From: Alistipes sp.
Lineage (GTDB): Bacteria; Bacteroidota; Bacteroidia; Bacteroidales; Rikenellaceae
NCBI GenBank assembly: GCA_017558115.1
Contig: JAFYWG010000058.1
Coordinates: 1-51,278, forward strand
Length of the DNA stretch: 51,278 nt
Direction of reading: 5' to 3'
Shown here: positions 41,141-49,067 of the stretch, in pieces
Layout of the letters: each line of letters starts with the position of its first letter
How positions within the stretch are numbered: the first letter of the stretch is position 1
Translations under genes and position numbers: made by a program
Notes under the pieces: generated by a model
What the model saw: the letters and a program-made list of their open reading frames with translations, nothing else
Databases searched by the model: none
Told to the model about the DNA's origin: nothing

Positions 41141-42658
41141 TTATTTGTTGCTTTCGTTAGGTAGGATGTTAGCACCGGGTGCCTCCAACTCGTGCTGTGG
41201 TATGGGCCATACAAAGAGAGCGTCGTTGGCCTCAACCTTCAGCGAGCTGCCATTATCCAACGACTCGGTCTGTGGCGTGCGCTCGAAGCCCTTATGCCAG
41301 CGCTTGAGGTCCATAAGGCGGAAGCCCTCCATGTAGAGCTCCTTGATGCGCTCCTCTTCGATTATTGTCATGGCGTTATCCTCGGTCATAGCCACGCTGT
41401 TACCATACGATGTGTAGCGTGCGGCACGTAGTGTGGCGATGTCGTCGCCAGCAAGTGCGTAGTTGCCACGACCCTCGGCATATGCCTCAGCGCGAATGAG
41501 ATACTGCTCGGCAAGGCGTAGAGGCTTGGGCATAGAGGTGTGGAGAATATATTGGTTGTAGAAGTTCATGTTGCCAAAGTACTTCACAAGAAGTGGCCAT
41601 GTAAGACCATGGCTGTAGCCTGTGGTGTAGGTGTAAAAGTAGTTGCCGTAGCGCAGGTCGCTATCGTCGTAGAGGCCCAATACCCATGCTGAGGGCACAT
41701 AGTCTGGCTTCATAGTAGAGTAGTCGTAGTTAAAGAATACGCGACCGAGGGCACCACCATAGGATGTTGGTGTGAAACCTACCTTCCAGATAATCTCAGT
41801 AGCGTCGTCATACTGCCACATATAACTAAAGTGGCTCATGCCAGAGGTAATCTCCGTTGTGGCCGACGAAAGGATGTAGAAGCCGCTGTCGATAACGCGC
41901 GACGAGTAGTCGATGGCCGCCTCGTAGTCCTTCATGTAGAGTGCCACGCGCGCACGCAATGCGTAAGCTGTATACTCGTTGAAGTATGTGGCGTTGTAGA
42001 TATTGCCGCCAACGTTGTTCTCGTCTATGTCCATCAACTTTGCCGCCATCTCCAAGTCCTTGATTACGCGGTCGTAAGACTTGGCAAGCGATGCGCGCAC
42101 CATAGGCTCGTCGGTGTTGTACTTTGTAACGATGACTACGCCAAGCTCGCTTTCAGCCTCGTCTGCGCTCTCGTAGCTCTTGCAGTAGAGTTTTATAAGC
42201 TCCGAGTATGCCATGGCGCGGGCGAAGTATGCCTCACCACATATCTGCTCATACTGGCTCCACTGCTCGTCTGTCGTTAGGGTCTTCTCCACGCGGGGAG
42301 CATACTCCAAGAGGAAGTTTGCCGAGGCTATGACGTTGTAGAGCGATGCGTAGACCGCCGTAATCTCCGAGTTTGTAGAGAGGATATCCCAGCGCCATAT
42401 GTTGCCGTAGGTATTGGTGTAGCCATTGACCGCATGCACCATGTCGCACTGAATGTCGGGCAATAGGGTGAGGTAGCCACTATAGAGTGCGCTCGACTTA
42501 AACTGCGCATACATGCCTATGGCTGCCTGGTCGAGCTCCTCGAGGTTGTTGATAGCCTTGTCTGCGGGGATGGCATCCTCGGGGAACTTCTCAAGGCACG
42601 AAGTGCTAATAACCGTTAGTGCTATGCAAGCCGTAAGTATAGATAAAATTTTTCTCAT
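41141..42658 (-). CDS. SusD/RagB-family nutrient-binding lipoprotein
   Basis: SusD proteins form the lid of the SusC channel and bind the substrate outside the cell. The 505-residue product has a lipobox ending STSC (Cys21) followed by LEKFPEDA, the usual SusD start. TPR-like helices (about 85-260) include YEQICGEAYFARAMAYSELIK, the conserved family segment. The C-terminus has AEQYLIRAEAYAEGRGNYALAGDDIATLRAARY and EERIKELYMEGFRLMDLKRW, both strong SusD signatures. It lies 11 bases after susC. The substrate cannot be read from sequence; the neighbours point to protein or peptide. Confidence 0.95.
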   Translation of the reverse strand: MRKILSILTACIALTVISTSCLEKFPEDAIPADKAINNLEELDQAAIGMYAQFKSSALYSGYLTLLPDIQCDMVHAVNGYTNTYGNIWRWDILSTNSEITAVYASLYNVIASANFLLEYAPRVEKTLTTDEQWSQYEQICGEAYFARAMAYSELIKLYCKSYESADEAESELGVVIVTKYNTDEPMVRASLAKSYDRVIKDLEMAAKLMDIDENNVGGNIYNATYFNEYTAYALRARVALYMKDYEAAIDYSSRVIDSGFYILSSATTEITSGMSHFSYMWQYDDATEIIWKVGFTPTSYGGALGRVFFNYDYSTMKPDYVPSAWVLGLYDDSDLRYGNYFYTYTTGYSHGLTWPLLVKYFGNMNFYNQYILHTSMPKPLRLAEQYLIRAEAYAEGRGNYALAGDDIATLRAARYTSYGNSVAMTEDNAMTIIEEERIKELYMEGFRLMDLKRWHKGFERTPQTESLDNGSSLKVEANDALFVWPIPQHELEAPGANILPNESNK

Positions 42659-42669
42659 GGTGTTCGGTG

Positions 42670-45603
42670 TTAGAATGTTAGGTCAATGCCGAGTGAATAC
42701 TGGCGCGACATGGGGTACTGCGCCTTGTAGGCGTTGCTCGACGACTCGGGGTCTATGCCCGTGAAGGGTGTGAACGTGAGTAGGTTCTGCGCCTGGATGT
42801 AGAAGCGTACCGAGGTGAAGAACTTTGTCTTGCTGAGTAGCCAGCTGGGTAGGCTGTAGCTTATCATCACATTCTTAAGGCGTAGGAACGAAGCATCCTC
42901 CAAGAAGCGTGAGTCAATTTGAGGTGTCACGCCGTAGCGGGGTATGTCGGTAATGTCACCTGGCTGCTTCCAGCGGTCGTAGAGCAGGCGGCGCGACTGG
43001 TTGTATGCCGAGTATAGGCCGTTGCTCTCCTCGAAGAAGCGGTCGTTGTTTATCATCCAGCGGTCTCCGACCCATGCAAACTGCGCCGAGAATGAGAGAC
43101 CATTCCATGAGAGCGTTGTGCCGAAGCCACCCTGCCATGGTGCGATGTAGTTCTTGCCAATCATCACCTTGTCGCTCTCGTTAAACTCGGTTGTCACCTC
43201 GCCATCCTTGGTGTACCACAGAGCATCGCCATTTGCGGGGTTGACGCCAGCATAGCGGTTGATGTAGAACTCACCCACGGAGTGTCCAACAACAAGCTTT
43301 GTGCCCGTTGTAGAGAGTTCATACTCATCGAGGCCGTTGTATAGCTCCGTAATCTTGTTCTTGTTGTACGATATGTTTGCCGATATATCCCAGCGCACGG
43401 CGTGGTTGATAAGGTTTACGCCAAGCTGTAGTTCCACACCGCGGTTTACCATCTCGCCGATATTGTCCCAGCGGAAGCCCTCACCCTTGTCGGCATACGA
43501 CACGGGTACGGACATAAGCATATCCGATGTGCGCTTATTGTAGAACTCGATGTCGAGGTTTATGCGGTCGATAAAACCGAGGTGGAGGGCAACGTTTGTT
43601 GTCCAAAGTTTCTCCCAGCCGAGATCCTCGTTGCCACTCTGCATGGGGTAGATACCCATGTTGTCGTTGTAGTTAGCACCGCCACCAACGAGGGCCAAGT
43701 GGTCGTAGTTGGGGATTGAGGAGTTACCCGAGGTGCCAGTGCTGAATGCTACCTGTGCGGTGTTGAGCCAGTAGACATCGTGCAAGAACGGCTCGCGCTT
43801 AGCATTCCACATAAGGCCAACAGACCAGAATGCTGCCCAGCGGCCACTACGTCCGAAGCGTGATGAGGCATCGGTACGCACCGAGAAGTCGGCATAGTAG
43901 CGGTTGTCGTAGTTGTATTCGCCACGTGCGAAGAACGAGAGGTAGCCGTAGGAGTCGGTGACATCACCCCACGACACCACCTTCGAGCCCGACGACATCG
44001 TCGTTAGGTAGTCGTTGTTCTGACCCTGCGTGATAGCCTGGAAGCCCTCGTAGCGGTAGTCGACACCCTCGTGGCCGAGTAGGAAGTTGAGGTTGTGGTC
44101 GCTATTTATAGTGGTCTGGTAGCTTGCCGTGTTGGTGATAGTGAGGGTTAGGGTGTTGTAGGCAGCACGTCCCGCCACGCCGATGCCGTTGTTGGGCGCG
44201 TAGCTGGGCATAGACTGCATGAAGGATGTAGAGTTGGTGAAGTCGGCACCAAACTGCGAACGTATTGCAAGACCCTCGATGGGTGTAATTTCGGCAAAAA
44301 CGGTAGTCAGCGCCTTAAACTTCTTGTTGGTTTGTGGGTTGTTCTCCATCCATTCCAAGGGGTTTTGGCCCGTTCCCTTCCACGAGCCGTCGCTCTCGGA
44401 TGCTATTGTGCCATCCTCGCGGTAGGGGTTCCAGTAGGGGAGCATGAAGCGGCTCGCTGAGATAGGTGAGTAGAGGGCATATTCGCCATCCTCGGCCTGC
44501 TCTACCTGCTCGAATACCACCATGGTGTTAGTGCCAAGGCGCAACCATCGCGAAGCCTTGACGTCGGCATTTGCGCGAATATTGTAGCGGCGGAAGGTAG
44601 AACCCTGTGCGATACCATCCTGATCGTAGAACGAGCCCGATACGTAGTAGCTCATCTTGTCCGTAGCGCGGCTAACCGAGATATCGTAGTTCTGCAGTAG
44701 CGCGCTATCGTTGAATACTACGTCGAGCCAGTTGATGTCGGTCTGCGAGAGTATGTCGTAGTTCTGACCCGCATCGAGGCCTATCTCCTTCTCGAACTGA
44801 ATGCGCTCTGCGGTATTCATCAGGTTCCAGTTGCTGTGGGCAAGCTCCGAGATGCCTAACTGCGTGCGGAAGGTGACCTTTGCGCTGTCGGATGTTGTGC
44901 CGCGCTTGGTGGTGATAATAACAACGCCATTGGCTGCTCGTGCGCCATATATTGATGTTGACGAGGCATCCTTCAATACCGATACCGACTCGATATCCGA
45001 GGGCGATATGGCGTTAAAGTCGCTGCTCGAGATGGGCATGCCATCGAGGATAAAGAGGGGTGCGGTGCCCGAATTAATGGAGTTAGTACCGCGAATCTGG
45101 AATGTGGCAGCCTTTGAGGGCTCACCAGAGTTTGAGAGCACCATAAGTCCGGGGCTCTGACCTTGCAGCGCCTGGTCGAAGCCTGCGGCGGGCACGCTCT
45201 CAAGCTTCTCGCTCTTGATGGTAGACACCGAGCCAGCGATAGTACCCTTCTTGCGTGTGCCGTATGCCACCACGACTACCTCGTCAGCCATGGTCGACTC
45301 TACCTCAAGTTCAACATTATATGTCACCTCTTGGGCACCACTCGGTACGCGCCACTCGCGAGGGAAGTAGCCGAGGTACATAAATAGGATGGTGTCGCCA
45401 GCATCGACCACTATGGTGTAGTTGCCATCTATGTCGGTGGTTGTACCCTTGCCGTTGCCCCAGGTTATGGTTGCACCGATAATGGGGTCGCCCTCGTATT
45501 TGTCGGTTACCGTGCCGCTAACCTTGACCCTCTCTTGTGCCGTGGCATCGAGTGCCGTGAGGAGCATTGTGATAAGTGTAATGAGTTTTATAAATCGTCT
45601 CAT
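42670..45603 (-). CDS. SusC/RagA-family TonB-dependent outer-membrane transporter
   Basis: The 977-residue transporter has a signal peptide (1-22, ending ATAQ). A carboxypeptidase-regulatory-like domain follows (about 25-110, KVSGTVTDKYEGDPIIGAT). Next is the plug with DEVVVVAYGTRKKGTIAGSV, and then the SusC signature LDGMPISSSDFNAISPSDIE. A 22-strand barrel ends with the aromatic YSLGIDLTF. There is no STN domain before the first domain, so it probably does not signal to an anti-sigma factor. The start at 45603 (MRRFIKLI) is chosen; the longer frame from 45717 crosses the promoter and has no signal peptide at its N-terminus. It heads the nine-gene operon 45603-30946. Confidence 0.96.
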   Translation of the reverse strand: MRRFIKLITLITMLLTALDATAQERVKVSGTVTDKYEGDPIIGATITWGNGKGTTTDIDGNYTIVVDAGDTILFMYLGYFPREWRVPSGAQEVTYNVELEVESTMADEVVVVAYGTRKKGTIAGSVSTIKSEKLESVPAAGFDQALQGQSPGLMVLSNSGEPSKAATFQIRGTNSINSGTAPLFILDGMPISSSDFNAISPSDIESVSVLKDASSTSIYGARAANGVVIITTKRGTTSDSAKVTFRTQLGISELAHSNWNLMNTAERIQFEKEIGLDAGQNYDILSQTDINWLDVVFNDSALLQNYDISVSRATDKMSYYVSGSFYDQDGIAQGSTFRRYNIRANADVKASRWLRLGTNTMVVFEQVEQAEDGEYALYSPISASRFMLPYWNPYREDGTIASESDGSWKGTGQNPLEWMENNPQTNKKFKALTTVFAEITPIEGLAIRSQFGADFTNSTSFMQSMPSYAPNNGIGVAGRAAYNTLTLTITNTASYQTTINSDHNLNFLLGHEGVDYRYEGFQAITQGQNNDYLTTMSSGSKVVSWGDVTDSYGYLSFFARGEYNYDNRYYADFSVRTDASSRFGRSGRWAAFWSVGLMWNAKREPFLHDVYWLNTAQVAFSTGTSGNSSIPNYDHLALVGGGANYNDNMGIYPMQSGNEDLGWEKLWTTNVALHLGFIDRINLDIEFYNKRTSDMLMSVPVSYADKGEGFRWDNIGEMVNRGVELQLGVNLINHAVRWDISANISYNKNKITELYNGLDEYELSTTGTKLVVGHSVGEFYINRYAGVNPANGDALWYTKDGEVTTEFNESDKVMIGKNYIAPWQGGFGTTLSWNGLSFSAQFAWVGDRWMINNDRFFEESNGLYSAYNQSRRLLYDRWKQPGDITDIPRYGVTPQIDSRFLEDASFLRLKNVMISYSLPSWLLSKTKFFTSVRFYIQAQNLLTFTPFTGIDPESSSNAYKAQYPMSRQYSLGIDLTF

Positions 45604-45642
45604 TGTGGAGTAAATTAGTTCAATTTTGTGACCTTTGTTTCG

Positions 45643-45650
45643 CAAATATA
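45643..45650 (-). promoter_or_regulatory. -7 box of the SusCD operon
   Basis: On the minus strand the bases read TATATTTG, matching TAnnTTTG, 40 bases before the susC start. A TTG lies about 20 bases upstream (45673-45671). Confidence 0.6.
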
Positions 45651-45869
45651 TGAAAAAAAACGCCAAGCAGCAATAATATATAATATTATTTTCGGCACTC
45701 GTTGAATATTCTCTCAATTTTGGTTAATGAATATGGTCTTTCTATGATATTTGCTATTTGCAGCAATAGAGTGAAATAGATGAAAAATAGGTCAAAAGTA
45801 CCAATGGCTTTAGTGTGAGATTTTTCGAATTTAGGTATTTATACTAACTTCTGCCGAGGTCAAAATATA

Positions 45870-45877
45870 TACCTTTG
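45870..45877 (+). promoter_or_regulatory. -7 box of the Hdr-like operon; decides the start
   Basis: TACCTTTG is an exact match and overlaps a possible TTG start at 45875. The transcript would begin after it, so the ATG at 45902 is taken as the start of the first gene. Confidence 0.7.
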
Positions 45878-45901
45878 CCCGTGTCTAAAGTCCAAGAAAA
45901 T

Positions 45902-46597
45902 ATGGGAAAATATTACGATATGCTCGCCCAGGATATACGCCTCGTAGAGGGGCTTAAGGCGTGCATGAATTGTGGCGTATGCACTGCAGTGTGTCCCGCA
46001 GCGGAGTTCTACAACTATGACCCTCGCCAGATTGTAGTCATGGTGCAGAGACGTGACGATGAGGAGATAGAACAGCTGCTCAAAAGCGACACTATATGGT
46101 ATTGCGGCGAGTGCATGTCGTGTCGTCCACGCTGCCCACGAGGCAATACGCCGGGTTATGTCATTCAAGCTCTGCGCACGTTGTCGCAGAAGTTAGGCTT
46201 CTTCACTGAGAGCGAGAAGGGACGCCAGCAGTTGGCACTTAAGCGCCTTATTGGCGACAACATCCTCGCCACGGGCTACTGTCTCACGCCGCGCAACATT
46301 CTCCCCGAGTTACACCCCGAGCAGGGTCCCGTGTGGGAGTGGATACACTCAAACGATGAGGCTATCTATGGTCGCTTCTCCGATTGCTATGGCAAGGAGG
46401 GTGCTGGAGCATTGCGCGCGATAGACAAGGAGTCGATGGAGGAGATACGTCGCATCTTCGAGGTGTCGGGAGGTAGGGCCTTCTACGACACCATCGAGGC
46501 TCACTCCGACCGTAAGGCACGCGAGATGGGTTACGACGGCGCAACACAAGAATATATGATGGAGACCTACACGTTAAACTCTGAAAATCACTACTAA
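45902..46597 (+). CDS. HdrC-like 4Fe-4S protein (first gene of Hdr-like operon)
   Basis: The 231-residue cytoplasmic protein carries two [4Fe-4S] motifs: Cys21-x2-Cys24-x2-Cys27-x3-Cys31-Pro and Cys68-x2-Cys71-x2-Cys74-x3-Cys78-Pro. This is the pattern and spacing of HdrC, the small electron-transfer subunit of heterodisulfide reductases. The C-terminal half (about 110-231) has no clusters; it is longer than in methanogen HdrC and may contact the HdrB-like partner. It is four bases ahead of the HdrB-like gene and behind its own promoter. It passes electrons between the flavoprotein and the HdrB-like subunit (by homology). Confidence 0.88.
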   Translation: MGKYYDMLAQDIRLVEGLKACMNCGVCTAVCPAAEFYNYDPRQIVVMVQRRDDEEIEQLLKSDTIWYCGECMSCRPRCPRGNTPGYVIQALRTLSQKLGFFTESEKGRQQLALKRLIGDNILATGYCLTPRNILPELHPEQGPVWEWIHSNDEAIYGRFSDCYGKEGAGALRAIDKESMEEIRRIFEVSGGRAFYDTIEAHSDRKAREMGYDGATQEYMMETYTLNSENHY

Positions 46598-46601
46598 AGG
46601 T

Positions 46602-47690
46602 ATGAGTCGCAGAGCATCATGGCAGGAGTATCAGAAGGATATTGCTGCCGATAGATACTACTATGCGCGTAGCTGCATACGCCAGAACTTCTTCCCCGGA
46701 AGCGAGTGGGCATTCCTTGATATACTATCCAACCGCCTCGGCATCGACATTTATGATGACCCGCTACACACCTCGTGTACGGGCATTGGCTACCACTCCG
46801 ATGTAGTACCCTTGGAGACCATCATGACCGTGGTGGCGCGTCAGTTTTCGCTGATGGCGGAGGCAGGATACGAGAACTTCGTGTCGTCGTGCATAACCTC
46901 GTTTGGCATCTATAACGAGGTGCTGGCAACATGGGAGGAGTTCCCCGAGACCGAGGAGCGCACACGTCGCTATCTGAGGGAGGCCACGGGGCGCGAATTG
47001 GTCAAGCCTCGCTCCATAGCCCACACCTCGGACATCATCTTCTACCAGCGTGAGGCTATTGCGCGCAAGGCGAAGCACCGCCTTATAAATAGACATACGG
47101 GTGAGCCACTTAGGGTGGTGGAGCATATCGGCTGCCACTATGCAAAGATCTTCCCAAAGTCGGGCATCGGAGGCTCGGAGTTTCCATATGTCTTGGCGGG
47201 TATGATAGAGGCGTGGGGTGGTGATGTGGTGGACTACCCCGAGCGTCGTCACTGCTGTGGCTTCGGCTTCCGCAACTACCTTGTGCAGGCAAATCGTGGC
47301 TCGTCTATCGCAAATTCACACAAGAAGTTAGAGAGCATGGCGCCCTATAAGCCCGATTTCATCGTGGCAAACTGCCCTGGCTGCGCAATGTTCTTAGATA
47401 AATGGCAGTACACCATCGCTGAGATGGATGGCATGGCCTATGGCGCCGATGGTAAGGGTATTCCCGTCTTGACATACGAGGAGATGGCGGGCTTGGTGCT
47501 CGGCTACGATCCCTGGCAGCTTGGTATGCAGTTTCACCAGGTGGATGTCGAACCGCTGTTGGATAAGCTCGGCGTGGAGTACGACCCAGGGGCAAAGTAC
47601 CTCGGTGCAGATGGTAAGTATATTGGTAAACCTGCGGATGCTGCAATCAACTGTCCCTCGCAGCGTCCCATATACGAGAGGAGAAAGTAG
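46602..47690 (+). CDS. HdrB-like protein with one intact and one degraded CCG site
   Basis: HdrB binds two non-cubane [4Fe-4S] clusters at two CCG domains (C-x31-38-CCG-x33-34-CxxC) and reduces disulfides. In this 362-residue protein the second site is complete: Cys178, Cys218-Cys219-Gly and Cys258/Cys261. The first site keeps Cys25, Cys59 and Cys97 but has Ser at 58 and Ser at 100, where Cys is expected. It therefore probably holds one normal cluster and an altered or missing second one. The C-terminal 75 residues (DPWQLGMQFHQVDVEPLLDKLGVEY) have the HdrB family look. It is two bases ahead of the flavoprotein gene. Confidence 0.88.
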   Translation: MSRRASWQEYQKDIAADRYYYARSCIRQNFFPGSEWAFLDILSNRLGIDIYDDPLHTSCTGIGYHSDVVPLETIMTVVARQFSLMAEAGYENFVSSCITSFGIYNEVLATWEEFPETEERTRRYLREATGRELVKPRSIAHTSDIIFYQREAIARKAKHRLINRHTGEPLRVVEHIGCHYAKIFPKSGIGGSEFPYVLAGMIEAWGGDVVDYPERRHCCGFGFRNYLVQANRGSSIANSHKKLESMAPYKPDFIVANCPGCAMFLDKWQYTIAEMDGMAYGADGKGIPVLTYEEMAGLVLGYDPWQLGMQFHQVDVEPLLDKLGVEYDPGAKYLGADGKYIGKPADAAINCPSQRPIYERRK

Positions 47691-47692
47691 AT

Positions 47693-48715
47693 ATGGCATA
47701 TAGGGTAGTTGTCGTTGGTGGCGGTGCTGCGGGCATGCAGACGGCCATAGAACTAAAGTCGCGAGGCATAGAGCCCATAATCGTGGAGCGCGACATAGAG
47801 CTTGGAGGTAAGGCGCGTGGATGGTACAAACTATTCCCAACCTTCACCCATGCAAGGGAGGTTATAGGACCTTTGGCTCAGCAAGTTAAGGATATGCACA
47901 TACGATGCTTCTATGGTCAGGAGGTGACGCAGATTGCCCCCGATGGCGTCACGCTACGCTCCGAGGAGCGCATACCTGCCGATGCTGTTGTTGTGGCCAC
48001 GGGCTTCACGCTCTTCGATGCCCATCGCAAGCAGGAGTATGGCTATGGCCTCTATGACAATGTCATCACGTCGGTAGACTTAGAGCGCATGATGATAGGT
48101 GGTAGAGTCACGCTTGCAGATGGCTCTGAGCCTAAGCGTATTGCGATACTACACTGCGTAGGCTCGCGCGATGAAAAGGTGGGGCAGAAGCACTGCTCGA
48201 AGGTATGCTGCATTACGGGTGTGAAGCAGGCGATAGAGCTTAAGGAGATGTACCCCACTGCCGATGTCTTCAATTTTTACATGGATATACGTATGTTCGG
48301 CCCTGGCTACGAGGAGCTATACCGCGAGGCGCAGGAGAGGTACAACGTACACTTTGTGCGTGGCCGCATCTCGGAGGCTGCCGAGACCATAAATAAGCGT
48401 ATACAGATTAAGGCCGAGGATACGCTCACGGGGCGCCCTCTGCGCATGACCGTGGATATGCTCGTGCTGCTTGTGGGCATGAGTGCCAACTACGACAATG
48501 TAAAGCTCGCCGCCTCCGCAGGGTTAGCCTTAGCCCCCAATGGTTACTTCAAGGCGCGCGATGCCTTTCTCGGCGTGGTGCGCAGCGAGAGGGAGGGCAT
48601 CTTCTTTGCGGGCACGGCAACCGCCCCTAAGAGCCTTGCCGATACGCTTGCTGAGGCGTCGCTAACCGCCTCAGCGGTAGATGCGTATCTTAAGGAAAAG
48701 TTTAACATAGAGTAG
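47693..48715 (+). CDS. Short HdrA/QmoA-like FAD oxidoreductase
   Basis: The 340-residue flavoprotein begins VVVVGGGAAGMQTAIEL, an FAD-binding Rossmann motif, followed by GGKARGW and ADAVVVATGF. The centre carries the HdrA/QmoA hallmark HCVGSRDE...HCSKVCC (Cys155, Cys168, Cys172, Cys173), normally an iron-sulfur site beside the flavin. The C-terminal FAGTATAPKSLADTLAEAS closes the FAD fold. It lacks the extra N- and C-terminal ferredoxin domains of full HdrA, which makes it closer to QmoA in size. It would take electrons from a soluble donor or split them between the two HdrC-like arms; the partner is not known. Confidence 0.88.
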   Translation: MAYRVVVVGGGAAGMQTAIELKSRGIEPIIVERDIELGGKARGWYKLFPTFTHAREVIGPLAQQVKDMHIRCFYGQEVTQIAPDGVTLRSEERIPADAVVVATGFTLFDAHRKQEYGYGLYDNVITSVDLERMMIGGRVTLADGSEPKRIAILHCVGSRDEKVGQKHCSKVCCITGVKQAIELKEMYPTADVFNFYMDIRMFGPGYEELYREAQERYNVHFVRGRISEAAETINKRIQIKAEDTLTGRPLRMTVDMLVLLVGMSANYDNVKLAASAGLALAPNGYFKARDAFLGVVRSEREGIFFAGTATAPKSLADTLAEASLTASAVDAYLKEKFNIE

Positions 48716-48719
48716 TGTT

Positions 48720-49055
48720 ATGCGTAACGTAGTATTTGGATATGGCATCAGCCGCCCGCGTGCCATCGACATGGATAATAACGACCTGCGCAAGAGTAGG
48801 GATATCATCGCTGAGATGCCCGAGTTGCAAGCCTGCATAGGTTGTGGCTCGTGCACAGCGTCGTGCACGGCAGGTAACCTCACTGACTTTAACTTCCGTA
48901 AGCTCCACACGGCGGTGCGCCGTGGCGAGTATAAGGGTGTATATGCCGAACTGAGCAAGTGCATGCTTTGCGGTAAGTGCCGTTTGGTATGTCCGCGAGG
49001 CATCAACACGCGTGGCCTTGTAATGCTTATAAAGCGTAAGCTTGGCGACTTCTAA
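48720..49055 (+). CDS. Second HdrC-like 4Fe-4S protein
   Basis: The 111-residue protein has two [4Fe-4S] motifs, CIGCGSCTASC (Cys39, 42, 45, 49) and CMLCGKCRLVCP (Cys81, 84, 87, 91). In size and spacing it is a typical minimal HdrC. It lies four bases after the flavoprotein gene and 12 bases before the membrane fusion gene. It is probably the electron bridge between the flavoprotein and the membrane-bound HdrD module. Confidence 0.9.
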   Translation: MRNVVFGYGISRPRAIDMDNNDLRKSRDIIAEMPELQACIGCGSCTASCTAGNLTDFNFRKLHTAVRRGEYKGVYAELSKCMLCGKCRLVCPRGINTRGLVMLIKRKLGDF

Positions 49056-49067
49056 ACTATTGATGCT

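Noticed and set aside
41125-41235. N-terminal extension of the DUF4843 lipoprotein to 41235
   Set aside because: It overlaps the end of susD; the lipoprotein signal peptide starts at 41124.
28246-45603. Treating the modular lipoprotein and the SusCD genes as one ten-gene operon
   Set aside because: A gap of 240 bases with REP-like repeats separates 30705 from 30946; co-transcription cannot be shown from sequence.
45604-45717. N-terminal extension of SusC to 45717
   Set aside because: It crosses the promoter box and places the signal peptide 38 residues inside the protein.
47394-47840. 148-codon minus-strand ORF at the HdrB/HdrA junction
   Set aside because: Antisense to two well-supported genes and without a recognisable fold.
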